A DNA stretch of 64,000 nucleotides from Avedoeria sp964651245 (GTDB lineage: Bacteria; Chloroflexota; Anaerolineae; Epilineales; Epilineaceae). Where the stretch lies: assembly GCA_964651245.1 (NCBI GenBank), contig CAZYVI010000012.1, forward strand, positions 1-64,000. The letters are read 5' to 3'. The notes under the pieces were generated by a model. The model searched no databases and was not told the DNA's origin. It saw only the letters and a list, made by a program, of their open reading frames with translations. The position numbers were made by a program, and so were the translations under genes. Shown in pieces: positions 43,497-51,621 of this stretch (position 1 is its first letter; every line of letters starts with the position of its first letter).

Positions 43497-46382
43497 TCAA
43501 GCGACGCGCCGCCAGACCTTCTGCGCCTCGACGGCCCAGAGCACGACCGAGCCGGCGCCGACGCAGACGGCCAGCTGGCGGGCGTCGAGCGGCACCGTGC
43601 CGAGGGCGGACTGGAGGGGCGCGGCGTAGACAGCCGCCAGCTGGGCGGCGACGGTGAGCAGCACCGCGCCGAAGAGCGGCAGGTTGGACCGCGGCCCGAG
43701 GACGAACACCGAAGTGCGCTCCGAGCGCACCGCCATGGCGTGGCCCATCTGGCTGAAGGTGAGCGTCGTGAAGACCATCGTCTGCCAGGCGGCGTCGCCG
43801 CCGCGCCAGGCCGACCAGCCCGCCGCGAGGCAGGCGGCGCCCAGCAGCGCCCCGACCCAGACGACGTGACCGGCCAGGCCGCGGCCGAAGACCGACTCGC
43901 GCGGCGGGCGGGGCGGGCGGTCCATGACGTCGCGCTCGGGCGGCTCGACGGCCAGGGCCAGGCCGGGCAGGCCGTCGGTGACGAGGTTGACCCACAGGAT
44001 CTGCAGCGGCAGCAGCGGCAGCGGCATGCCGAGCAGCGGGCCGACGACCATGACCCAGATCTCGCCGGCGTTGCTGGCCAGGGCGTACTTGATGAAGCGG
44101 CGGATGTTGTCGTAGACCACCCGCCCCTGCTCGATCGCGCCGACGATCGTGGCGAAGTCGTCGTCGAGAAGCACCATGTCGGCGGCTTCCTTGGTGACGT
44201 CGGTGCCGGTGATGCCCATCGCCACGCCGATGTCGGCGCGCTTGAGGGCCGGCGCGTCGTTGACGCCGTCGCCGGTCATCGCCACGATCTGGCCGTTGGC
44301 GTGGAGCGCCTCGACGATGGCGATCTTGTGCTCGGGCGAGACGCGCGCGAACACCGGCGCCGTGGCCGCCAGCGCCGCCAGCGCGCCGGGCGCGAGGGCG
44401 TCGATCTCGAGCCCGGTCACGACGTCGCCGTCGTCGCCCGCGCCGCCGTCGCCCCCGGTGCCGCCGCTGCCCTCGCCGTCCGACGGCGCCAAGATCCCGA
44501 GCTGGCGGGCGATGTGGCGGGCTGTGAGCGGGTGGTCGCCGGTGATCATGACCGGCCGGATGCCGGCCGCGCGGCAGCGGGCCACCGCCTCGCGCGCCGC
44601 CGGGCGCGGCGGGTCGATCATCGCCGTCAGGCCGACGAACGTCAGGCCGTCGTCGGTCCCATCCGTCCCGTCCGTCCCGTCCGCCCCGCCGGTCCCGTCG
44701 GCGCTGACCGGCGCCCGGTCGAGCCGCCGCAGCGCGACGCCCAGGACCCGCATCCCCGACGCGGCCAGAGCGTCGTGGGCGGCGACGATCCGCGTCCGCC
44801 AGGCGTCCGACAGCGGCTCCGACGCCTCGCCCACCCAGACGTGCGTCGTGCGGTCGAGGAGCACGTCGACGGCGCCCTTCGTGAAGGCGACGGCCGGCGC
44901 CATCGCGCCGCCGGCCGACAGTACGCTGCGCACCGCCGGCGGCAGCGCCGCCGCGTCGGCGACGCGGTGGACGGTCGTCATGCGCTTGCGCCCGGCGTCG
45001 AACGGCACCTCGGCCAGCCGCGGCAGCGCCGCCGCCAGCGCGGCCTGCTCGAGGCCGAAGCGCGCCGCCGCCACCACCAGCGCCCCCTCGGTCGGGTCGC
45101 CGACGGCGTGGCGCGCGCCGCCGGGGCGCTCGGGCGGCCCCAGCGCGGCGTCGTTGCACAGCGCCGCGGCGGTGAGGAGGACGTCGATCGACGCGTGGTC
45201 GGGCGCGGCGGGTGCGGCGTCGCCGACGAGCACCGGCTCGGCGTCGCTGAGCGGCGCCTCGAGGTCGAAGCGGCGGCCGGCGACGTCGAGGACGACGACC
45301 GTCATCCGGTTCTGGGTCAGCGTGCCGGTCTTGTCGGAGCAGATCGTCGTCACCGAGCCCAGCGTCTCGACCGCCGGCAGGCGCCGCACGAGCGCCCGCC
45401 GCGCCAGCAGCCGCTGGCCGGCGATCGACAAGGCGATCGTCACGACGGTCGGCAAGCCCTCCGGTACGGCCGCCACGGCCAGGCTGAGCGCCGTCATCAG
45501 CACGAGCGCCGGCGGCTCGCCCCGCCACAGCCCGAGCGCGCCGACAGCCGCGACGATCACAAGCGCCACGGCGCCGAGGCCGCGCCCCAGCTGCGCCAGC
45601 CGGCGCTGCAGCGGCGTCGGCGGCTCGGTGACGGACTGCAGCAGGTCGGCGATCCGGCCGAGCTCGGTGGCCATCCCGGTGCCCACGACGGCGACGACGG
45701 CCCGCCCGGCGGTGACGGTCGTGCCCTTGAAGACCATGTTCGCCCGGTCGCCGACGGCGCGCGGACCGGCCGGCAGCGCCTCGGTGTGCTTGGCGACGGG
45801 CTCGGACTCGCCGGTGAGGATCGCCTCGAGGACCTGAAGGCCGGCCGCCTCGACGAGCCGCCCGTCGGCCGGCACGACGCTGCCGGCCTCGAGGACGACG
45901 ATGTCGCCCGGCACGAGGTCGGCCGCCGGCCGCTCGGCCACGGCGCCGTCCCGCCGCACCCGCACGACCGGCGCCGCCAGGCGGCGCAAGGCGGCGATCG
46001 CCCGCTCGGCGCGCAGCTCCTGGGCGACGCCCAGGGCGGTGTTGAGGACGATGATCGCGCCGATCGCCAGCGCGTCGGCCGCGTCGCCCAGCGCGACCGA
46101 CACGGCGGCGGCGACGACGAGGACGACGACCATCGGACCGCGCAGCTGGGCGACGAGGATGCGCCAGGCCGGGCGGCCGCCGCGCTCGACGAGGGCATTG
46201 GGGCCGTGCACGGCGCGGCGGCGCGCGGCCTCGGCCTCGGTGAGGCCGGCGCCGGGGTCGACGGCGACGTCGCGCAGCGCGTCGTCGACGCTTCGGCTGT
46301 GCCAGGCGATGGCCATGCGCTCGAACCGTTCGCGGGATGGGGCGGGCGGCCGATTCTCGCATCGACCGGCCTGGCGCGCCAT
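43497..46382 (-). CDS. P2A-type cation (Ca2+-like) transporting ATPase
   Basis: 961 residues; SERCA/PacL-like pump of the cytoplasmic membrane. The N-terminal cation ATPase domain (AWHSRSVDDALRDVAVDPGAGLT) precedes actuator motif LTGESEPV, TM4 motif AAVPEGLP (Ca2+-type), phosphorylation site Asp350 in SDKTGTLTQ, MITGDHPLTA and the hinge TGDGVNDAPALKRADIG. A C-terminal six-helix cation ATPase domain ends the protein. Two unusual Gly/Asp-rich loops interrupt the cytoplasmic part (around nt 44410-44480 and 44650-44705). Start ATG 46382 has AGGGGG 6 nt upstream; ATG 46316 is an alternative with no site. The PEGLP motif favours Ca2+ or Mn2+, but specificity is not proven. Divergent from the NTPase gene. 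Confidence 0.93.
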   Translation of the reverse strand: MARQAGRCENRPPAPSRERFERMAIAWHSRSVDDALRDVAVDPGAGLTEAEAARRRAVHGPNALVERGGRPAWRILVAQLRGPMVVVLVVAAAVSVALGDAADALAIGAIIVLNTALGVAQELRAERAIAALRRLAAPVVRVRRDGAVAERPAADLVPGDIVVLEAGSVVPADGRLVEAAGLQVLEAILTGESEPVAKHTEALPAGPRAVGDRANMVFKGTTVTAGRAVVAVVGTGMATELGRIADLLQSVTEPPTPLQRRLAQLGRGLGAVALVIVAAVGALGLWRGEPPALVLMTALSLAVAAVPEGLPTVVTIALSIAGQRLLARRALVRRLPAVETLGSVTTICSDKTGTLTQNRMTVVVLDVAGRRFDLEAPLSDAEPVLVGDAAPAAPDHASIDVLLTAAALCNDAALGPPERPGGARHAVGDPTEGALVVAAARFGLEQAALAAALPRLAEVPFDAGRKRMTTVHRVADAAALPPAVRSVLSAGGAMAPAVAFTKGAVDVLLDRTTHVWVGEASEPLSDAWRTRIVAAHDALAASGMRVLGVALRRLDRAPVSADGTGGADGTDGTDGTDDGLTFVGLTAMIDPPRPAAREAVARCRAAGIRPVMITGDHPLTARHIARQLGILAPSDGEGSGGTGGDGGAGDDGDVVTGLEIDALAPGALAALAATAPVFARVSPEHKIAIVEALHANGQIVAMTGDGVNDAPALKRADIGVAMGITGTDVTKEAADMVLLDDDFATIVGAIEQGRVVYDNIRRFIKYALASNAGEIWVMVVGPLLGMPLPLLPLQILWVNLVTDGLPGLALAVEPPERDVMDRPPRPPRESVFGRGLAGHVVWVGALLGAACLAAGWSAWRGGDAAWQTMVFTTLTFSQMGHAMAVRSERTSVFVLGPRSNLPLFGAVLLTVAAQLAAVYAAPLQSALGTVPLDARQLAVCVGAGSVVLWAVEAQKVWRRVA

Positions 46383-46393
46383 CGCCGGCCCCC

Positions 46394-46422
46394 TTGTGCC
46401 GGCGCGCGCGCCGGGCTATCGT
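46394..46422 (+). promoter_or_regulatory. Candidate promoter of NTPase/phosphatidyltransferase pair
   Basis: TTGTGC (46394-46399), exact 17-nt spacer, TATCGT (46417-46422). The same -10 hexamer and spacing occur before the small peptide gene at 54145. About 70 nt from the predicted start site to ATG 46498. Confidence 0.5.
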
Positions 46423-46497
46423 CCGCCCGCCGGCGGTGCGGCCGGCCGCCGTCCCGGCGCCGCTGCGCGCGGCCGCCGTCCCTGCGCAGGAGCCCCG

Positions 46498-47178
46498 ATG
46501 GCCCGCCCCGTCCGCCACCCCGACCCGTTCCGCATCGTCCTGACCGGCGGCCCGGGCGGCGGCAAGACGACGGCCGCCGACCTGTTGCGGCGCGAGATCG
46601 GCGACCGGATCGTCGTCGTGCCCGAGGCGGCGACGATGCTCTTCGCCGGCGGCTTCCCGCGCAGCGACCAGCCCGACGCGCGCCGAGCCGTGCAGCGGGC
46701 GATCTACGAAGTGCAGCGCAACATCGAGGACGTCCAGGCGGCGCTCTACCCGCAGCGCGTCCTGCTGTGCGACCGCGGCACGGTCGACGGCGCGGCCTAC
46801 TGGCCCGACGACGCCGGTCCGGACTTCTTCGCCGCCGTCCGCTCGACGCTCGACGACGAGCTGGCCCGCTACGACGCCGTGCTGTTCTTCGAGACGGCGG
46901 CCGTCGGCGGCCAGTCGATCGAGGGCGGCAACCCGACGCGCGTCGAGTCCGAGGCCGCCGCCGTGGCCCTCGACGCCCAGCTCCGCTCCCTCTGGGGCCA
47001 ACACCCGCGCTTCCTGTTCGTCCCGCACGCCGACTCGTTCCTGGGCAAGCTGAGCTTGGCGCTGGGGATGTTGCAGGGCCTCATCGCCGGCCTCGACGGC
47101 GCGCCGCCCGCCCCGCCGCCCGCGGGGCGCGGCCGCCCCCCGGTGTCGCCGCGACCCGGCGGGCGCGCCAGGCCGTGA
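46498..47178 (+). CDS. AAA_28-type P-loop NTPase / kinase-like protein
   Basis: 226 residues. The Walker-A loop TGGPGGGKTTAADLL (about residues 16-30) and a downstream LLCDRGTVDGAAYW, whose DRG element is typical of thymidylate-kinase-like and AAA_28 P-loop proteins, are clear. The ADSFLGKLSLALGMLQGL segment follows. The last 30 residues are Pro/Gly/Arg-rich and probably disordered. The substrate is unknown. The stop overlaps the next gene's GTG (GTGA), so the NTPase and the phosphatidyltransferase are made together. AGGAG lies 7 nt before ATG 46498. Confidence 0.78.
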   Translation: MARPVRHPDPFRIVLTGGPGGGKTTAADLLRREIGDRIVVVPEAATMLFAGGFPRSDQPDARRAVQRAIYEVQRNIEDVQAALYPQRVLLCDRGTVDGAAYWPDDAGPDFFAAVRSTLDDELARYDAVLFFETAAVGGQSIEGGNPTRVESEAAAVALDAQLRSLWGQHPRFLFVPHADSFLGKLSLALGMLQGLIAGLDGAPPAPPPAGRGRPPVSPRPGGRARP

Positions 47179-47699
47179 CACGGGCGCTGGCCGTCGTCAC
47201 GGCGCTGACGGTGCTGCGCCTCGCCCTGGCCGCGGCCTACCCGCTCGTCGACGCCGCGGCCCGCCTGCCCATCGTCGTTGCCGGCGCCGCCAGCGACCTG
47301 GCCGACGGCCGCATCGCCCGCCGCTGGGGCGCCGAGAGCTGGCTCGGCGGCCTGCTGGACGCCGTGGCCGACAAGCTCTTCACGCTGGCCATCCTCGGCG
47401 TCGCCTGGCGCGACGGCGTCTTGGCCGCCCCGCTGCTGGCGGCCGTGCTGGCCCGCGACGCCGCTGTCATCGGCGCGGCGGCCGTGGTGGCCGCGATGCG
47501 CCGCTGGGACGGCTTCCGCCGCATGCCGTCGCGCCCGCTGGGCAAGGCGACGACGGCGGCGGTGTTCGCGCTGGGCATCGCCGTCGTCGTGGCGCCGGAT
47601 CGGGCGGCCGTCGTGGCGACCGCGGCCACGGTCGCCGCCGCGTTCAGCATCGCCGCCGCCGCCGACTACCTCCGCCAATTGGCCCACGCCCGCCCGTAG
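47175..47699 (+). CDS. CDP-alcohol phosphatidyltransferase family protein
   Basis: 174 residues; integral membrane enzyme that moves a phosphatidyl group from a CDP-linked donor to an alcohol. The complete family signature is present: DG-x2-AR-x8-G-x3-D-x3-D as DGRIARRWGAESWLGGLLD then AVAD, with both catalytic aspartates. About five helices follow, somewhat short for PgsA. The alcohol (glycerol phosphate, inositol or other) cannot be decided. Start GTG 47175 overlaps the previous stop. The stop codon TAG (47697-47699) lies inside a GTAGGGG hairpin repeat, convergent with the IcmF gene. Confidence 0.86.
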   Translation: MTRALAVVTALTVLRLALAAAYPLVDAAARLPIVVAGAASDLADGRIARRWGAESWLGGLLDAVADKLFTLAILGVAWRDGVLAAPLLAAVLARDAAVIGAAAVVAAMRRWDGFRRMPSRPLGKATTAAVFALGIAVVVAPDRAAVVATAATVAAAFSIAAAADYLRQLAHARP

Positions 47700-47723
47700 G
47701 GGCACGCCCCCGCGCGTGCCCTT
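47696..47723 (+). repeat. GTAGGGGCACGCC hairpin repeat, copy 1
   Basis: GTAGGGGCACGCC followed by CCCGCGCGTGCCCTT. GGGCACGC pairs with GCGTGCCC (8-bp stem), then TT. The TAG stop of the phosphatidyltransferase gene lies inside its first bases. Confidence 0.8.
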
Positions 47724-47754
47724 CCCCCAAGCCGGCGGCGACGTGCCCGCGCCC

Positions 47755-47783
47755 GTAGGGGCACGCCCTCGCGCGTGCCCTTT
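47755..47783 (+). repeat. GTAGGGGCACGCC hairpin repeat, copy 2
   Basis: Same element with one base change in the loop and ending in TTT. It stands free between the convergent genes, 31 nt after copy 1. Confidence 0.8.
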
Positions 47784-47814
47784 GGCCGTGCGGTGCAGGT
47801 GGGGCGGGTGGGGG

Positions 47815-47843
47815 AAAGGGCACGCGCGGGGGCGTGCCCCTAC
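47815..47843 (-). repeat. GTAGGGGCACGCC hairpin repeat, copy 3 (inverted)
   Basis: Reverse-oriented copy. On the minus strand it starts GTAGGGGCACGCC and ends TTT. The TAG stop of the IcmF gene (47842-47840) lies inside it. With copies 1 and 2 it forms hairpins able to stop transcription from both sides. Confidence 0.8.
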
Positions 47844-50800
47844 ATGTTGCGGCGGTATTGGCCGCCGACGTCGTACAACGCTTGGCTTACCTGGCCCAGC
47901 GAGAGCGTCTCGACGGCGCGCATCAGCTCGCCGAAGACGTTCTCGTGGCGCAGCGCGGCCTGCTTGAGCCGCGCGATGGCGGCGTCGCGGCCGTCGGCGT
48001 GGCGGGCGTGGAAGTCGCGGAGGCGGGCGAGCTGGTCGGCCTTCTCGTCGTCGGTGGAGCGCATCAGCTCGATCGTCGTCACCGCCTCGCCGCCGCTTCC
48101 GCCGTCTGCGCCATCCGTCTCCGGCAGGAACGTGTTGACGCCGATGATCGGCAGCGCGCCGGTGTGCTTGCGCTCCTCGTAGACCAGGCTCTCTTCCTGG
48201 ATCTTGGCGCGCTGGTAGCCGCGCTCCATCGCCCCCAGCACGCCGCCGCGGGCGCTGAGGCGCTCGAACTCGGCCAGCACGGCGTCCTCGACCAGCTGCG
48301 TCAGCTCGTCGATGATGAACGCGCCCTGGTTCGGGTTCTCGTTCTTGGCGACGCCGAACTCGCGGTTGAGGATGAGCTGGATCGCCAGCGCGCGGCGGAC
48401 GCTCTCCTCGGTCGGCGTCGTGATCGCCTCGTCGTAGGCGTTCGTGTGGAGGCTGTTGCAGTTGTCGTAGACCGCCAGCAGCGCCTGGAGCGTCGTCCGG
48501 ATGTCGTTGAACTGGATCTCCTGGGCGTGCAGGCTGCGGCCCGACGTCTGGATGTGGTACTTGAGCATCTGGCTGCGCTCGTTGGCCCCGTAGAGGTCGC
48601 GCATCGCCACCGCCCAGATGCGGCGCGCCACGCGGCCGATGACGGCGTACTCGGGGTCCATGCCGTTGGAGAAGAAGAAGCTGAGGTTCGGCGCGAAGTC
48701 GTCGATCTTCATGCCGCGCGCCAGGTAGTACTCGACGAACGTGAAGCCGTTCGCCAGCGTAAACGCCAACTGGCTGATCGGGTTCGCGCCGGCCTCGGCG
48801 ATGTGGTAGCCGCTGATCGAGACCGAGTAGAAGTTGCGGACGTCGTGGTCGATGAACCACTGCTGGACGTCGCCCATGAGCTTGAGGCTGAACTCGGTGC
48901 TGAAGATGCAGGTGTTCTGGCCTTGGTCCTCTTTGAGGATGTCGGCCTGCACCGTGCCGCGCACCTGGGCGACCGTCGCATCGACCAGCGCGTCGTACTC
49001 GGCGTCGCTCAGCATCGCCCGCAGGTCGCGGAAGCGGTGGCCGCCGCCGTGGGGCTGGAGGCAGTCGGCGTCGGTGATGTCGATGCGGCCCTCGCGCTGG
49101 AGCTTCCGGCGCAGCTGCTGGCGCACCGCGGCATTGAAGTAGAAGGCCAGGATCGTCGGCGCCGGGCCGTTGATCGTCATGCTCACCGAGGTGCGCGGAT
49201 CGCAGAGGTCGAAGCCGGCGTAGAGCGCCTCCATGTCCTCGACCGTGGCGATGCTGACGCCCGAGTTGCCGACCTTGCCCCAGATGTCGGGCCGCGGGTC
49301 GGGGTCCTCGCCGTAGAGCGTCACGCTGTCGAAGGCGGTCGAGAGGCGCTTGGCCTCGCTGTGGCGGCTGAGGTAGTGGAAGCGCTTGTTCGTCCGCCAC
49401 GGCCCGCCCTCGCCGGCGAACATCCGCGTCGGGTCCTCGCCGGTGCGCTTGTAGGGAAAGACGCCGGCGGCGTACGGGAAGTGGCCGGGCAGGTTCTCGA
49501 GCCAGCGCCAGCGCAGGACGTTGCCCCAGTCGGCGAAGGGCGGCAGCGCCACCTTGGGCACCCGGGTGCGGCTGAGGCTCTCGGTCGTGTTCTCGACCTC
49601 GATGTCGCGGCCGCGCACCGTGTAGCGGTTCACCGGCGCCCGGTAGCGCTCGCGCGTCGCCGGCCACGCGGCCAGGAGCTGGCGCGCCGCGGCCGGCAGC
49701 CGGTCCAACAGCGCGTCGAACTCGGCCATGAGCGGTCCGACATGGGCCGGGGCGGCGGCCGCGGCGTCGGCCCCGAACGGCTCGAGCGCGGCCGCGTCGA
49801 CGGCGGGATCCGGTCCACCGACGAAGTGCCGGACCGCCATCCGCAGCGCCCAGAGCTCGTCGGCGAGGGCGCACGCGTCGCGCGCCCGCGCCTTGTGGCG
49901 CTGCACCGACTCGCTGATCTCCAGCAGGTAGTTCGCCCGCCGCGGCGGGATGACGTAGGCGAGGTCGGGCAGGCCGGTGGCGCGGTGGCCGGCGAAGCGG
50001 CCGGCCGCCGGGTCGAGGCCGGCCGCGGGCACCTTGGCCGCCACGGCGGCGAGGATCGCGGCATAGGCGGTGTTGCAGCCGCGGTCGCCGAACTGGCTGC
50101 TGATCGTGGCGTAGACCGGCATCGTCTCGGGCGCGTCGTGCCAGCGGTTGTGGCTGCGCTGGTAGGCCTTGCGGACGTCGCGCAGCGCGTCCTCGCCGCC
50201 GGGCTTGTCGTACTTGTTGACGACGACGAGGTCGGCCAGGTCGATCATCTCGATCTTCTCGAGCTGCGTCTGGGCGCCGAACTCCGGCGTCATCACGTAG
50301 ACGGAGACGTCGCAGAGGTCGATGATCCCGGCGTCGGCCTGCCCGATGCCGCTCGTCTCGGCCACGATCAGGTCGAAGCCGGCGGCGCGGGCGATCCGGA
50401 TCGCGTCGTCGAGCGCGGCCGACACCTCGCTGCCGCTGGAGCGCGTGGCCAGCGAGCGCATGTAGACCCGGCCGGTCGAGAGGACGTTCATCCGGATGCG
50501 GTCGCCCAGCAGTGCGCCGCCGGTCAGGCGCTTCGTCGGGTCCACGGACAGGATCGCGACGCGCTGGTCCGGATAATCCTCGACATAACGGCGGACGAAC
50601 TCGTCGGTGAACGAGCTCTTGCCGGCCCCGCCGGTGCCGGTGATGCCGACGACCGGCGCCGGCCGCGCCGCCGCCCGCGCCGCGGCGCGCGCGTCGACCG
50701 CCGCCGACAGGGCCGGCCAGGCCGCGACGACGCCATCGCCGCCGGCGGCGCTCTCGGCGGCCGAGATCAGCCGCGCGATCGCCGGCCAGTCGTCGGGGCC

Positions 50801-51406
50801 GAGGCCGGCCACGTCGTCGGGGGAGGGCAGCCCGAGGTCGACGGCCCGGTGGTCGCAGGCGCGCAGGACTTCGTTGATCATGCCCTGCAGCCCCAGCCGC
50901 CGGCCGTCCTCGGGATGGAAGATCGCGGCGATGCCGTAGGCCTCGAGCTCGCGCTTCTCCTCGGGGATGATCGTCCCGCCGCCGCCGCCGAAGATCCGGA
51001 TGTGGCCGCAGCCGCGCTCGCGCAGCATGTCGTGGGCGTAGCGGAAGTACTCCATGTGCCCGCCCTGGTAGCTCGACAGCGCGATGCCCTGGGCGTCCTC
51101 CTGGATCGCCGCGTCGACCACCTCCTGCACCGAGCGGTTGTGCCCGAGGTGGATCACCTCGGCGCCCGAGGCCTGGAGGATGCGCCGCATGATGTGGATC
51201 GCGGCGTCGTGGCCGTCGAACAAGCTGGCGGCGGTGACGATGCGCAGCGTGTGGCGGGGTCGGTACGGGGCGGGGGACGGGGCGCCGTTCGCGGCCGCGG
51301 CCGGCGCGCTCGGCGCCCCGTTGCGCCCGGGCTCGGCGGCGCGGTCGGCGCGGTCGGGCGCGACGACGTCGCGCGCCGGTCCGACGGGATCGGGCGATGC
51401 GCTCAT
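47840..51406 (-). CDS. icmF: Fused isobutyryl-CoA mutase IcmF
   Basis: 1188 residues; adenosylcobalamin enzyme interconverting isobutyryl-CoA and butyryl-CoA, with a built-in G-protein chaperone. The order is: B12-binding domain with His66 in LFDGHDAAIHIMRRIL; MeaI-type GTPase with P-loop GTGGAGKSSF (Lys263), SSGSEVSAALDDA and NKYDKPGGEDAL; and the mutase barrel. Active-site identity fits ICM rather than methylmalonyl-CoA mutase: Phe663 in RMFAGEGG and Gln830 in DQGQNTCIF, where MCM has Tyr and Arg. N-terminal 50 residues are Ala/Pro-rich. ATG 51406 follows CTGGAG. The stop codon is inside a hairpin repeat. No partner genes of a catabolic pathway are adjacent. Identity is firm; the physiological substrate (isobutyryl- or related acyl-CoA) is inferred. 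Confidence 0.94.
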   Translation of the reverse strand: MSASPDPVGPARDVVAPDRADRAAEPGRNGAPSAPAAAANGAPSPAPYRPRHTLRIVTAASLFDGHDAAIHIMRRILQASGAEVIHLGHNRSVQEVVDAAIQEDAQGIALSSYQGGHMEYFRYAHDMLRERGCGHIRIFGGGGGTIIPEEKRELEAYGIAAIFHPEDGRRLGLQGMINEVLRACDHRAVDLGLPSPDDVAGLGPDDWPAIARLISAAESAAGGDGVVAAWPALSAAVDARAAARAAARPAPVVGITGTGGAGKSSFTDEFVRRYVEDYPDQRVAILSVDPTKRLTGGALLGDRIRMNVLSTGRVYMRSLATRSSGSEVSAALDDAIRIARAAGFDLIVAETSGIGQADAGIIDLCDVSVYVMTPEFGAQTQLEKIEMIDLADLVVVNKYDKPGGEDALRDVRKAYQRSHNRWHDAPETMPVYATISSQFGDRGCNTAYAAILAAVAAKVPAAGLDPAAGRFAGHRATGLPDLAYVIPPRRANYLLEISESVQRHKARARDACALADELWALRMAVRHFVGGPDPAVDAAALEPFGADAAAAAPAHVGPLMAEFDALLDRLPAAARQLLAAWPATRERYRAPVNRYTVRGRDIEVENTTESLSRTRVPKVALPPFADWGNVLRWRWLENLPGHFPYAAGVFPYKRTGEDPTRMFAGEGGPWRTNKRFHYLSRHSEAKRLSTAFDSVTLYGEDPDPRPDIWGKVGNSGVSIATVEDMEALYAGFDLCDPRTSVSMTINGPAPTILAFYFNAAVRQQLRRKLQREGRIDITDADCLQPHGGGHRFRDLRAMLSDAEYDALVDATVAQVRGTVQADILKEDQGQNTCIFSTEFSLKLMGDVQQWFIDHDVRNFYSVSISGYHIAEAGANPISQLAFTLANGFTFVEYYLARGMKIDDFAPNLSFFFSNGMDPEYAVIGRVARRIWAVAMRDLYGANERSQMLKYHIQTSGRSLHAQEIQFNDIRTTLQALLAVYDNCNSLHTNAYDEAITTPTEESVRRALAIQLILNREFGVAKNENPNQGAFIIDELTQLVEDAVLAEFERLSARGGVLGAMERGYQRAKIQEESLVYEERKHTGALPIIGVNTFLPETDGADGGSGGEAVTTIELMRSTDDEKADQLARLRDFHARHADGRDAAIARLKQAALRHENVFGELMRAVETLSLGQVSQALYDVGGQYRRNM

Positions 51407-51581
51407 GGCTGCGCTCCAGTCGCGGTCAGGCTGCGGGCCGCTATGGTAGTCGACGATCGCGCCGCGGGCTACGGCTCGCCCCGACATCGCCGCCGTCCCC
51501 GTCGTCGTCCGCCGCGAACGCCGACCGGAGCCCGTGGGGCGGCTCGCCGCCGACGTCAGGGCGGCGGGCCGCGACGGGCGC

Positions 51582-51615
51582 GCCGGCCCACGGCGCGATC
51601 GCGCCGTGGGCCGGC
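51582..51615 (-). terminator. Perfect 34-bp palindrome after tyrosinase gene
   Basis: GCCGGCCCACGGCGCGA (51582-51598) is the exact reverse complement of 51599-51615. It begins 6 nt past the tyrosinase stop on the minus strand. No U-tract. Most likely a terminator or RNA-stabilising hairpin. Confidence 0.7.
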
Positions 51616-51621
51616 CAGCGC

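Noticed and set aside
43443..47699. A 1418-codon plus-strand open frame
   Set aside because: Its first 1200 codons are antisense to the P-type ATPase. Only the last 174 codons (from GTG 47175) are a recognisable protein.
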